Source: Hymenobacter lapidiphilus (GTDB lineage: Bacteria; Bacteroidota; Bacteroidia; Cytophagales; Hymenobacteraceae). Taken from it: 64,000 bases of DNA. Below, piece by piece: positions 1 through 8,062 of the stretch. The position numbers were made by a program, and so were the translations under genes. Numbering within the stretch: position 1 is the first letter of the stretch; each line of letters opens with the position of its first letter. The stretch is from the NCBI RefSeq assembly GCF_013377885.1, contig NZ_JABKAU010000006.1:62001-126000 (forward strand), given 5' to 3'. The notes below the pieces were generated by a model, which saw only the letters and a list, made by a program, of their open reading frames with translations, was not told where the DNA came from and did not search any database.

Positions 1-384
1 GTCAGTATTGAGCAGACCGGCACACCCCGCCGCCTCGATGCCCGCTACGAGCTGATTGTGTACCGCATTGTGCAGGAACTCATGGGCAACGGCCTGCGCC
101 ACGCCCACGCCAGCAACATTCAGATGCTGGTCGATTTCGGCACTGAGGAACTCACGCTGCGCTACATCGACGACGGCATCGGCTTCGACCCCACCCAGTC
201 GGACCAGCAGCCACTACCCAGTACCCGCACCGGCCTGGGCCTGACCAACCTGCGCAGCCGTGTAGGCGTGCTCCGCGGCACCTTACAGCACCAATCCTCA
301 CCTGGTCAGGGCACTACCGTGAAAATTTCGCTGCCGCTGCCTTACCTTGCTTCCACCTCGCCCTATATCCCACCACTGGCATGA
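1..384 (+). CDS. Sensor histidine kinase, C-terminal part (cut by window start)
   Basis: Only the C-terminal catalytic part is visible, reading in frame from base 1. It is a HATPase_c domain of the NarX/DegS-like class: an N-box-like stretch (QELMGNGLRHAHAS), a G1 box (DDGIGFD) and a G2 box (GLGLTNLRSRV), ending in a final strand (GTTVKISLPL). It should bind ATP and phosphorylate the response regulator that follows. The stop overlaps the next start by four bases (ATGA at 381-384), so the two are translationally coupled. The sensing and dimerisation parts lie outside the window, so the signal cannot be told. The family is clear; the total length is unknown. Confidence 0.9.
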   Translation, partial: VSIEQTGTPRRLDARYELIVYRIVQELMGNGLRHAHASNIQMLVDFGTEELTLRYIDDGIGFDPTQSDQQPLPSTRTGLGLTNLRSRVGVLRGTLQHQSSPGQGTTVKISLPLPYLASTSPYIPPLA

Positions 385-776
385 GTACCGTCTCTATCCG
401 CCTGGCCGTCGTCGACGACCACATTCTGTTCCGCAAAGGTCTGCGCGCCCTCATCAGCGGCTTTCCCGGCATGGAGGTTCTCTTCGAGGCCGGCGACGGC
501 CAGGAACTGCTCGAACACCTCGACCAGGGTGTAATTCCGGACGTTATTCTGATGGACCTGCAGATGCCGGTGCTCGACGGGCTCCAGACGGTGCGGCTGC
601 TACGCACCCAGTATCCGCAGGTGCGCTCCATCATCATCTCCATGCACGACGAGCCCGAGCTGATTGACTCGCTTCGGGCCGAAGGAGCCCACGGCTACCT
701 ACTCAAGAATGCCAGCCCCGAAGAAGTGCTGGGCGCCATCCGCCAGGCAATGAGCACCGTCCCGCTTAGTGCCTAG
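381..776 (+). CDS. Receiver-only response regulator (NarL-type, no HTH domain)
   Basis: The 131-residue protein is almost exactly one receiver domain: acidic pair in VVDDH near residue 12, phosphoacceptor Asp in VILMDLQMP, switch Ser in IIISMHDE and the conserved Lys in GYLLKN. The opening (VVDDHILFRKGLRALI) is typical of NarL/LuxR-type regulators, which usually run to about 210-220 residues with a C-terminal helix-turn-helix. Here the stop comes right after the receiver and a GC-rich palindrome begins 9 bases later. No HTH remnant is visible downstream in any frame. It is coupled to the kinase gene upstream. It may be a truncated DNA-binding regulator or a genuine single-domain phosphoacceptor; the sequence does not decide. 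Confidence 0.9.
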   Translation: MSTVSIRLAVVDDHILFRKGLRALISGFPGMEVLFEAGDGQELLEHLDQGVIPDVILMDLQMPVLDGLQTVRLLRTQYPQVRSIIISMHDEPELIDSLRAEGAHGYLLKNASPEEVLGAIRQAMSTVPLSA

Positions 777-784
777 GGATTGGG

Positions 785-930
785 AGGTCGGTGTAGGGGT
801 GGGGCTTGCCCCCGCCCGCCGTTAAAACGAGGCGTGGACTGACTGTTTGTAGGCTCCGTGAAGCACGTGCTAGCGGCGGGCGGGGACAACCGCAGGACAG
901 CGCAGCTAAGCCCCGCCCCTACACCGACCT
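785..930. repeat. GC-rich palindromic repeat, copy 1
   Basis: An inverted repeat with arms 785-823 and 874-930. The left arm reads out through GGGGCTTGCCCCCGCCCGCC and the right arm returns it. The right arm carries a 20-base insertion (890-909) that breaks its pairing. A second copy of the same element lies at 26559-26659. The outermost bases (AGGTCGGTGTA and its complement) are specific to this copy yet still pair. It sits between a response regulator and a convergent gene and could terminate transcription both ways. Confidence 0.85.
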
Positions 931-955
931 CTATAGCTACCGTTTCCTACCCAAC

Positions 956-1288
956 TCACACCAGTTCTGCGGTCGGGTCCCAGAACAGCTGCTTGAAGTT
1001 CTGCACCTCGTCGTCTGAAACGACGAGACCCTCGGCCTCCAGCGCCTCCTGCATGGCGGTGGGTGTGGCGAAATGCTGCCGGCCCGTGAGCTGCCCGTTG
1101 CGGTTGATGACGCGGTGGGCCGGCACGTACTCGTTGGCCGTGTGGGCGGCCATCATGGCCCAGCCCACCATGCGGGCCCCGCGCCGCGACCCCAGGTAGT
1201 GGGCAATGGCTCCGTAAGTGGTTACGCGGCCAGCCGGCACCAGCCGCACCACTTCGTGCACTTCCTGAAAGAAATTACGCTGCTCCAT
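956..1288 (-). CDS. Alkyltransferase-like protein (MGMT-family DNA-binding domain)
   Basis: A 110-residue protein matching the C-terminal DNA-binding domain of O6-alkylguanine DNA alkyltransferases: VPAGRVTTYGAIAHYLG (helix-turn-helix region), then ARMVGWAMMA and the active-site loop. The catalytic PCHR is PAHR here (Ala57), so it cannot accept an alkyl group. That matches the ATL class, which binds O6-alkylguanine lesions and hands them to nucleotide excision repair. I start at ATG 1288 (MEQRNFFQEV), because upstream residues in the longer frame do not resemble the family. It converges on the response regulator across the palindrome at 785-930. Confidence 0.9.
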   Translation of the reverse strand: MEQRNFFQEVHEVVRLVPAGRVTTYGAIAHYLGSRRGARMVGWAMMAAHTANEYVPAHRVINRNGQLTGRQHFATPTAMQEALEAEGLVVSDDEVQNFKQLFWDPTAELV

Positions 1289-1560
1289 ATATAATGAGAT
1301 GCTACGCGGGAAGGTACTGAACCGCTGAAATGCGAAGGTATTGTTTGAAGCCGGCAACCATTGGCAGCGCAAATAGCGCAATTAAGCGGTTTGCCGGCCA
1401 ACCAGGCTACCAGCCGCGCAACCCGGGGGCCGAATCGGTGTCTTACCCCCATTATCTATCCCGGTGCCGGCAGTTTTAAACCTGCAACCAGGGCAGCGCG
1501 TTGTGGTACATGCGACGGGCGGCCCAGGTAAGGGAGCACCGGTAAGCGCAGCTGCCGTTC

Positions 1561-2718
1561 ATGCAAACTCAGGAATATTTAGAAGAAGAGCCCCAGGTGG
1601 CCCCGACCCGCACCAGCGGAGCCGGCCGCCGGATACTATGGCTGCTGCTGGCTTTGGCCGTAGTGGCCGGGCTGGTTTTTGCTAAAATGAAGTACTTCCC
1701 GGCTCCCGAAGCCAAGGGTGGCGGCAAAGGTGCAGCCGGCAAAGGCAAGGAAGGCGGCGGCTCGGCCAAAGCCGGTCCGGGCCTGCCTGTGGAAGTGTAT
1801 GTGGTGAAGGCCACCAACCTCGCCGATGCGGTGGCCGCCACCGGCTCGGTGCTGGCCGAGGAAGCCGTTATCATCAAAAGCGAAGTAGCCGGCAAGATAA
1901 CCAGCCTCAACCTGCGCGAGGGCCAGCCGGTGCGCAAGGGCCAGGTGCTGGTCAGCATCAACTCGGCCGATATTCAGGCCGCGTTGCGCAAGCAGCAGTA
2001 CAACATCAAGCTTTTCCAGGATCAGGAGAAGCGGCAGCGCATCCTGCTCGATAAGGAGTACATCAGTGCCCAGGAGTACGAGCAGGCCAACAACCAGGTG
2101 CTCACGGCCCGCGCCGAGCTGGGCGCTTTGCAGGCCACGCTGGCCAAATCCACCATCCGGGCTCCGTTCGATGGAGTACTGGGCCTGACCACGGCCACGG
2201 TGGGTACCTACGTGAGCCCCGGCACCGAAATCACTACGCTTTCTAAAGTGAGGCCGGTAAAAGTAGAGTTTGCCGTGCCCGGCCGCTTCGCCCGGCAGGT
2301 GGCCGTGGGCGAGGCCGTGACCATCACCGACGAGAGTTCCAGCCAGAAATACCAGGCCAAGGTGTACGCCCTCGACCCGCAGATTGACCCCGTGAGCCGC
2401 ACCCAGACCGTACGCGCCCGCTACGCTAACACTAATAACGAGCTGCGCCCCGGCGCCTTTGTGAAAGTAAACCTGGAGTTGGGCCAGACGGAAGGCGCGC
2501 TCCAGGTGCCCACCGAAGCCGTTGTGCCCGAAGCCGCCGGCTACAGCGTGTACCTGGTGAAAAACGGCAAAATGGAGCCCCGCAAAATCAGCATCGGCCT
2601 GCGCTCCAACCAGCTCATCCAGGTAACCGCCGGCCTGGCCGTGGGCGACACCGTGATTCGGACCGGCATCCTACAGGTGAAGCCAGGCGACGCGGTGGTC
2701 GTTTCTGTTAAAAATTAA
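1561..2718 (+). CDS. RND efflux periplasmic adaptor (membrane fusion protein)
   Basis: 385 residues. An N-terminal membrane anchor (about residues 24-42) is followed by a Gly/Lys-rich linker, a lipoyl-like barrel-sandwich half (VIIKSEVAGKITSLN), a coiled-coil hairpin (about 130-190), the second lipoyl half (STIRAPFDGVLGL, about 195-222), a beta-barrel and a membrane-proximal domain ending GDAVVVS. This is the HlyD/AcrA-like adaptor that links an inner-membrane RND pump to an outer-membrane channel. The permease and channel follow on the same strand, but after a 0.75-kb interruption holding an AT-rich gene and a palindrome. The substrate is not predictable; the HAE1-type permease suggests hydrophobic compounds rather than metals. 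Confidence 0.95.
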   Translation: MQTQEYLEEEPQVAPTRTSGAGRRILWLLLALAVVAGLVFAKMKYFPAPEAKGGGKGAAGKGKEGGGSAKAGPGLPVEVYVVKATNLADAVAATGSVLAEEAVIIKSEVAGKITSLNLREGQPVRKGQVLVSINSADIQAALRKQQYNIKLFQDQEKRQRILLDKEYISAQEYEQANNQVLTARAELGALQATLAKSTIRAPFDGVLGLTTATVGTYVSPGTEITTLSKVRPVKVEFAVPGRFARQVAVGEAVTITDESSSQKYQAKVYALDPQIDPVSRTQTVRARYANTNNELRPGAFVKVNLELGQTEGALQVPTEAVVPEAAGYSVYLVKNGKMEPRKISIGLRSNQLIQVTAGLAVGDTVIRTGILQVKPGDAVVVSVKN

Positions 2719-2766
2719 AAGTTTGCGGTCAACTCATTTCCGATTTAGATCTTGTCAATAAGTAAG

Positions 2767-3099
2767 ATGAAGAAGTTTGCCTTTGTATCGGTATTCTGCT
2801 TGTTCATTGCTTTATTAATGCACATAGGAAAAGAATCAGATCGTGAAACTTATCAAAAATTGATAAGTGAGGAATATATAGGTATAATAAAATCTATCTA
2901 CTTTAGAAAGACAACTCACATGGAGATAGAAATCAATCGAAAAATTCAGGTTTACTCAATAATGAGTTCCGATGTAGAAGATGAGGCTGAGGTTGGTGAT
3001 ACAATTTACAAGCCGGGCAATAAGAATGAATGCTTCGTAAATGGTGTTCATCTTGAATACATTTCACTTCCAGATTTTGCTAAAGACTTAGATAAATAG
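2767..3099 (+). CDS. AT-rich small exported or membrane protein, unknown
   Basis: I do not recognise this 110-residue protein. It begins MKKFAFVSVFCLFIALLMHI, a clear signal peptide or single membrane anchor, followed by a charged soluble part rich in Ile, Lys and Glu. ATG 2767 is preferred to the in-frame TTG at 2752 because it puts the Lys pair just before the hydrophobic run. The gene is strikingly AT-rich and uses AT-ending codons, unlike the GC-rich adaptor and permease on either side. It interrupts what is otherwise an adaptor-permease-channel operon, and a palindromic element follows it. Recent acquisition is the simplest reading. Confidence 0.7.
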   Translation: MKKFAFVSVFCLFIALLMHIGKESDRETYQKLISEEYIGIIKSIYFRKTTHMEIEINRKIQVYSIMSSDVEDEAEVGDTIYKPGNKNECFVNGVHLEYISLPDFAKDLDK

Positions 3100-3465
3100 T
3101 TGATTTTATTACGATATATACTTGAGTGTGTATTTATAGAAACTGTTTAGGAAGTACTTGGAATCAATCAGAACGTCATGCTGAGCTTGCCGAAGCATCT
3201 CTGCCGCTTCGTTGAACGACTGCTACGAAGCGGTAGAGATGCTTCGGCAAGCTCAGCATGACGTTCCTTTGACTTCCTAAACAGCTTCATAATAACATAA
3301 GCGCATAACACTATAAATTATCAAGAATACAGTAATATAAAATATACTACTGTCCTCTAGCTTATTTATTCTGGGAATATGCTTTTCAGTTATGAACCTA
3401 TGTTTTGATGGCATAATGCGTGAGCATCATCGCGCTGCATGTTACTGCTACCTTGATCAAAAAAA
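3100..3465. other. AT-rich intergenic region between adaptor side and RND permease
   Basis: No gene seen. It holds the palindrome at 3139-3288, flanked by AT-rich sequence continuing the composition of the gene at 2767-3099. The last ~100 bases before the permease start (3466) must contain its promoter or leader if the palindrome terminates upstream transcription. I could not pick a convincing TAnnTTTG box. Confidence 0.6.
3139..3288. repeat. Palindromic repeat, GAACGTCAT family, copy 1
   Basis: The core palindrome 3171-3266 begins GAACGTCATGCTGAGC and ends with its complement. The inner arms carry GAAGCATCTCT and its complement around a short centre. Outside the core, GAAACTGTTTAGGAAGT (3139-3155) pairs with 3272-3288 with one mismatch, so the hairpin extends beyond the shared element. 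Related copies lie at 10836-10938, 25328-25463, 58567-58694 and 59850-59964. It separates the RND adaptor side from the permease. Confidence 0.9.
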
Positions 3466-6400
3466 ATGAGTCTTTCTAGCACAAGTATCAACCGCCCCGT
3501 CCTTGCTCTGGTGATGAGCCTGGTGATTGTCATTTTCGGCGTCATCGGGTTTCGCTACCTGAGCGTGCGCGAGTACCCGAGCGTCGACCCGCCCATTATC
3601 AGCGTATCGGGCTCCTACACCGGGGCCTCGGCCGATGTGATGCAAGCCCAGGTGACGGAGGTACTCGAAGCGGCCATCAACGGCGTGCCGGGCATCAAGA
3701 ACCTGACCTCTAACTCGCGCGACGGCCGGGCCAGCATCCGGGTGGAATTCGACCTCGACGCCGACCTGGAAACGGCCGCCAACGACGTGCGCGACAAGGT
3801 TTCGGGGGTGCAGGGGCGCCTGCCGCGCGATATGGACCCGCCCACCGTGAGCAAGGCCAACGCCGACTCGCAGCCCGTGGTGCTGAGCTACTTAACTTCC
3901 AAGGAGCGCAACTTGCTCGAACTTACCGACTACGCCATTAACACGCTACGCGAGCGGCTCCAGACTATCCCGGGCGTATCGGAAATTCGGGTGTACGGCG
4001 AGCGGCGCTACTCCATGCGCCTATGGCTCGACCCGGTGAAACTGTCGGCGCTGGGCGTGAGCCCGGTGGACGTGCAGCAGGCCCTGGCCCGCGAAAACGT
4101 GGAACTGCCCAGCGGCTCGGTGCAGGGCCAGGCCACCCAGCTCACGCTGCGCACCATGGGCCGCCTCACCACGGTCGAGGAGTTCAACAACCTCGTTATC
4201 CGGCGCGACGAAGGCTCGCTCGTGCGCATGTCGGACATCGGTTACGCCGAGCTGTATGCCGAAAACGACCAGACGCTGTTCCGCGTGAACGGCGTACCGG
4301 GCGTGGCGCTGGCCGTTATTCCGCAGCCCGGCTCGAACCAGATTGACATTGCCGACGAGTTCAACAAGCGCGTGGCCCAGTTCGGCAAAGACCTGCCCGC
4401 CGACCTCAAAATCGAGCCCGCCATCGACTACTCGGTGTTTATCCGCCAGTCGATTGACGAGGTGAAACAGACGCTGATTGAGGCCTTCATTCTGGTGGTC
4501 GTCGTCATCTTCCTGTTCCTGCGCGACTGGCGCTCCACGCTCATCCCCATTGTGGCCATTCCGGTGTCGCTGATTGGTATTTTCTTCGTGATGTACCTGC
4601 TCGACTTCTCCATCAACGTGCTCACGCTGCTGGGCGTGGTGCTGGCCATCGGCTTGGTGGTGGATGACGCCATTGTGGTGCTGGAGAATATCTACACCCG
4701 CATTGAGGCCGGCGAATCGCCCCGCGAGGCCTCCATCAAGGGTTCCGAGGAAATTCTGCTGGCTGTAGTGAGCACCACGGTGGTACTGGCGGCCGTGTTT
4801 CTGCCCGTAGTTTTCCTGACGGGCATTACCGGGCGGCTGTTCCGCGAGTTCGGCATTGTAGTGGCGGGTTCGGTGCTGATTTCGGCCTTCGTTTCGCTCA
4901 CACTTACGCCCATGATGTGCTCGCGGCTGCTCAAGCGCGAGGAAACCCACAACTGGTTTTACCGCAAAACAGAGCCGTTCTTTCAGCGCGTTGTTAATGG
5001 CTACCGCGAGAGTTTGCAGACGTTTCTGCGCAACCGCTGGCTGGCCTGGCTGGTGGTGGCCGGCACGGGCCTGGGCACCTGGTACTTTTTGGGCATTATC
5101 CCATCGGAGCTGGCGCCGGTGGAAGACCGTAGCCGCGTGAACGTGAATGCCACCGGCCCCGAAGGAGCTTCCTACGAGTTCATGGACAAGTACATCACCC
5201 AGCTCAACCAGCTGGCCATCGATTCGGCGGGTGCCGATTTGGGCAGCATCTTCACGGTGACTTCGCCGGGCTGGTCGGGTGGGGCCAACTCGGGCTTTGC
5301 GCGGGTGCTGCTGAAGGAACCTGAGGACCGCACGCGTACCCAAGGAGAAGTGGCCGATGCCATTTCGGCGGGCGTGAAAAACCTCACGGCCGCCCGTACC
5401 TCCGTTAGCCAGGACCAGAGCATCGGTTCGGGCGGCGGCGGCGGTCTGCCGGTGCAGTTCGTTATTCAAACCCAGGATTTCGAGAAGCTGCGCACGGCCG
5501 TGCCTAAGTTCCTGGAAGCCGCCCGCCTCGACCCCACCTTCCAGTTCGTGGACGTGGACCTGAAATTCAACAAGCCCGAACTGCGCGTGAACATCGACCG
5601 CGACAAGGCCCAAAGCCTGGGTGTGTCGGTGCAGGATATTTCGCAGACGCTACAGGCCAGCCTGAGCGGGCAGCGCTACGGCTATTTCATCAAAAACGGC
5701 AAGCAATACCAGATTATCGGGCAAGTGGCGCGTGAAGACCGCAGCCAGCCGCTCGATGTGCGGCTGCTGAGCGTGAAGAGCCGCACCGGCGAGCTGGTGC
5801 AGCTGGATAACGTGATCAAGATGGAGGAAAGCAGCACGCCGCCCCAGCTGTTCCGCTTCAACCGCTACAACGCGGCCACGTTCTCGGCGTCGCTGGCTCC
5901 TGGCCAGACGTTGGGCGACGGTATTGCCGCCATGCGCGCCATTGCCGATAAAACCCTCGACGACACCTACGCCACCGAACTGGCGGGCGCCTCCCGCGAC
6001 TTTGAGGAAAGCTCCTCGTCGCTGCTGTTCGCCTTCGGCCTGGCGCTGGTATTGATTTACCTGGTGCTGGCCGCGCAGTTTGAGAGCTTCCGCGACCCGG
6101 TTATCATCATGATAACGGTGCCGCTGGCCTTGAGCGGGGCATTGCTGAGCTTGTGGTACTTCAACCAGACCCTGAATCTGTTCTCGCAGATCGGCATCAT
6201 CATGCTCATCGGGTTGGTGACGAAAAACGGTATCCTTATCGTAGAGTTTGCCAACCAGAAAGTAGAGCAGGGCATGGACTACATGAGCGGTTTGGTGGAA
6301 GGTGCTACGGCTCGTTTCCGCCCTATTCTGATGACGTCGCTTTGTGCTATTCTGGGCATTCTGCCCATTGCCATGGCCACCGGCGCGGGCGCTCTGAGCC

Positions 6401-6543
6401 GCCGGGCCATGGGCATCGGCGTAGTGGGCGGCCTGTTTTTCGCCACGGTCCTTACGCTGTACGTGGTGCCGGTGATGTACTCGTATTTCGCCACGGCTAA
6501 AAAGCACAAGCCGGCTCCCGAGCCCGAAAAAGTAGCAGCATAG
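3466..6543 (+). CDS. RND family efflux permease (HAE1/AcrB-like)
   Basis: A full-length 1025-residue RND inner-membrane transporter. The N-terminus (INRPVLALVMSLVIVIFGVI) is the first membrane helix. Two large periplasmic loops and two sets of membrane helices follow the family plan. The proton-relay acidic pair is at D400-D401 (GLVVDDAIVVLENI). A Gly-rich loop near residue 650 (SIGSGGGGGLPVQF) and the closing half FESFRDPVIIMITVPLALSG also fit HAE1 pumps. It should work with the adaptor at 1561-2718 and the channel at 6597-8030. The stop is 53 bases before the channel start, so these two are co-transcribed. Confidence 0.97.
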   Translation: MSLSSTSINRPVLALVMSLVIVIFGVIGFRYLSVREYPSVDPPIISVSGSYTGASADVMQAQVTEVLEAAINGVPGIKNLTSNSRDGRASIRVEFDLDADLETAANDVRDKVSGVQGRLPRDMDPPTVSKANADSQPVVLSYLTSKERNLLELTDYAINTLRERLQTIPGVSEIRVYGERRYSMRLWLDPVKLSALGVSPVDVQQALARENVELPSGSVQGQATQLTLRTMGRLTTVEEFNNLVIRRDEGSLVRMSDIGYAELYAENDQTLFRVNGVPGVALAVIPQPGSNQIDIADEFNKRVAQFGKDLPADLKIEPAIDYSVFIRQSIDEVKQTLIEAFILVVVVIFLFLRDWRSTLIPIVAIPVSLIGIFFVMYLLDFSINVLTLLGVVLAIGLVVDDAIVVLENIYTRIEAGESPREASIKGSEEILLAVVSTTVVLAAVFLPVVFLTGITGRLFREFGIVVAGSVLISAFVSLTLTPMMCSRLLKREETHNWFYRKTEPFFQRVVNGYRESLQTFLRNRWLAWLVVAGTGLGTWYFLGIIPSELAPVEDRSRVNVNATGPEGASYEFMDKYITQLNQLAIDSAGADLGSIFTVTSPGWSGGANSGFARVLLKEPEDRTRTQGEVADAISAGVKNLTAARTSVSQDQSIGSGGGGGLPVQFVIQTQDFEKLRTAVPKFLEAARLDPTFQFVDVDLKFNKPELRVNIDRDKAQSLGVSVQDISQTLQASLSGQRYGYFIKNGKQYQIIGQVAREDRSQPLDVRLLSVKSRTGELVQLDNVIKMEESSTPPQLFRFNRYNAATFSASLAPGQTLGDGIAAMRAIADKTLDDTYATELAGASRDFEESSSSLLFAFGLALVLIYLVLAAQFESFRDPVIIMITVPLALSGALLSLWYFNQTLNLFSQIGIIMLIGLVTKNGILIVEFANQKVEQGMDYMSGLVEGATARFRPILMTSLCAILGILPIAMATGAGALSRRAMGIGVVGGLFFATVLTLYVVPVMYSYFATAKKHKPAPEPEKVAA

Positions 6544-6596
6544 TGCTGCCTGCCTGTTTTGGCTACCAGCCCGGCCTTCTATCTATTTCCCCTCGA

Positions 6597-8030
6597 ATGT
6601 CCTCCCGTTCCCTGCTCCTGCCGCTGCTTCTGCTGACTACCGGCCTACCCGCCCTGGCCCAGCAGCCGGTGCTGCCTTCGCGCCGCGAAACCACCCAGAA
6701 GCCTCAGAGCAAGCCCCAAACCGAGAGGCCCGAAACCGTGGCTCCGGCTCCACCCCTTTCGCTGGCCGAGGCTGTCCGGTTGGGCGTGGAAAGCAACTAC
6801 ACCATCCGGGTTTCGCAGCAGGATGCCCGCATTGCCGAAAACAATGTAACCCGCGGCAATGCCGGCCAGCTGCCGGTCGTCAATGGCAACTTCGTGCGCA
6901 ACTTCAACCGCAACAATGTGCGGCAGGAGTCGGAGGCGCGGCCCGAGCCCAGCATTGCCAACGGGGCCAAGTCAAACCAGCTGCAGGCCAACGTGGCCGC
7001 TACCTGGACCATTTTCGACGGCCTGGGCATGTTTATCGCCTACGACCGGCTGCAGGTGCTGGAGCAAAGCCAACAACAGCTGACGCGGGCTACCATTGAG
7101 GAAACCGTGGCCGCCGTGATGGATGCCTACTTCGTGGTGGTGCGTGAATCGGGCAAGATTAACTCGCTCGAAGAAGCGCTAAAAATCGGGCAGGCCCGCA
7201 TCGACCTGACCCAGGCGCGGGTGGATGTGGGCGTGAGTGCCAAGGTGGAAGTGCTGACGGCACGGGTGGACTACAACGCCGACCGCTCGGCCCTGATTCA
7301 GCAGCAGGAATCGTTGAAAAGCGCTAAAATAAATCTCAACGAGCTGCTGGGCCGCGCTCCGGGCCTCGACTTTCTGCCCCAGGACTCGATTGTAGTGGCC
7401 CGTGACCTGGGCCGCGACGAGGTGCTAACTGCCCTGCGCCAGCGCAACCCCCGCCTGCAGCAGGCCCGCTTCAACACTGAAATAGCGGCCTTGGACCGCA
7501 AACTGGTGCAGGCCTCGCGTTACCCACGCGTGGGCCTCACGAGCGGCTACGGCTTCAACCGCAACATCAACAACGCCTCCTTTTTTGGTGCCCAACTCGT
7601 TACCACCACCGGCCGGACGTATGGCCTCAACTACGGCGTAGTGGCTTCGGTACCCATTTTCGACGGATTTAACAGGAATCGGCAGGAACAGAACGCCCGC
7701 ATCACGCAGGAACAAACCCAGCTGCAGCTCGACCAGCTCCAGCTCCAGCTCGATGCCGATGCCGAGCAGGCCTATGCCCAGTACCAAAACCGGCTGGCGC
7801 TACTGGAGCTGGAAGAATCCAACATTCTGCTGGCCCGCGAAAACGTGGCCATTGCCCTAGAGCGCTACCGTCTTGGACTACTTACGCCGCTGGTGCTGCG
7901 CGAGGCCCAGCGCACCCAACTGCAGGCCGAAACCCGCCTGCTCGATATTCGCTACCAAGCTAAACAGGCCGAAATCATTCTGCGCCGCCTCAGTAGCGGA
8001 CTGGTGCAGACGAGCGAAGCTCGACAGTAG
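6597..8030 (+). CDS. TolC family outer membrane efflux channel
   Basis: 477 residues: signal peptide (SLLLPLLLLTTGLPALAQQ), a Pro/Gln-rich linker, then two TolC-type repeats with long coiled-coil helices (for example VEVLTARVDYNADRSALIQQ) and strand segments such as WTIFDGLGMFIAYDRL and ASVPIFDGFNRNRQEQN. I choose ATG 6597 because the signal peptide begins there; the in-frame GTG at 6543 would add 18 residues that spoil it. It is the outer-membrane partner of the RND pump directly upstream. Confidence 0.93.
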   Translation: MSSRSLLLPLLLLTTGLPALAQQPVLPSRRETTQKPQSKPQTERPETVAPAPPLSLAEAVRLGVESNYTIRVSQQDARIAENNVTRGNAGQLPVVNGNFVRNFNRNNVRQESEARPEPSIANGAKSNQLQANVAATWTIFDGLGMFIAYDRLQVLEQSQQQLTRATIEETVAAVMDAYFVVVRESGKINSLEEALKIGQARIDLTQARVDVGVSAKVEVLTARVDYNADRSALIQQQESLKSAKINLNELLGRAPGLDFLPQDSIVVARDLGRDEVLTALRQRNPRLQQARFNTEIAALDRKLVQASRYPRVGLTSGYGFNRNINNASFFGAQLVTTTGRTYGLNYGVVASVPIFDGFNRNRQEQNARITQEQTQLQLDQLQLQLDADAEQAYAQYQNRLALLELEESNILLARENVAIALERYRLGLLTPLVLREAQRTQLQAETRLLDIRYQAKQAEIILRRLSSGLVQTSEARQ

Positions 8031-8062
8031 ACAGTTCTCGCTATTACTGTACTTTTGTTGTC

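Noticed and set aside
4021..5613. A 530-residue open frame on the minus strand opposite the RND permease
   Set aside because: It is the His/Gln/Arg-rich antisense image typical of GC-rich coding DNA and the plus strand encodes a complete, motif-bearing permease.
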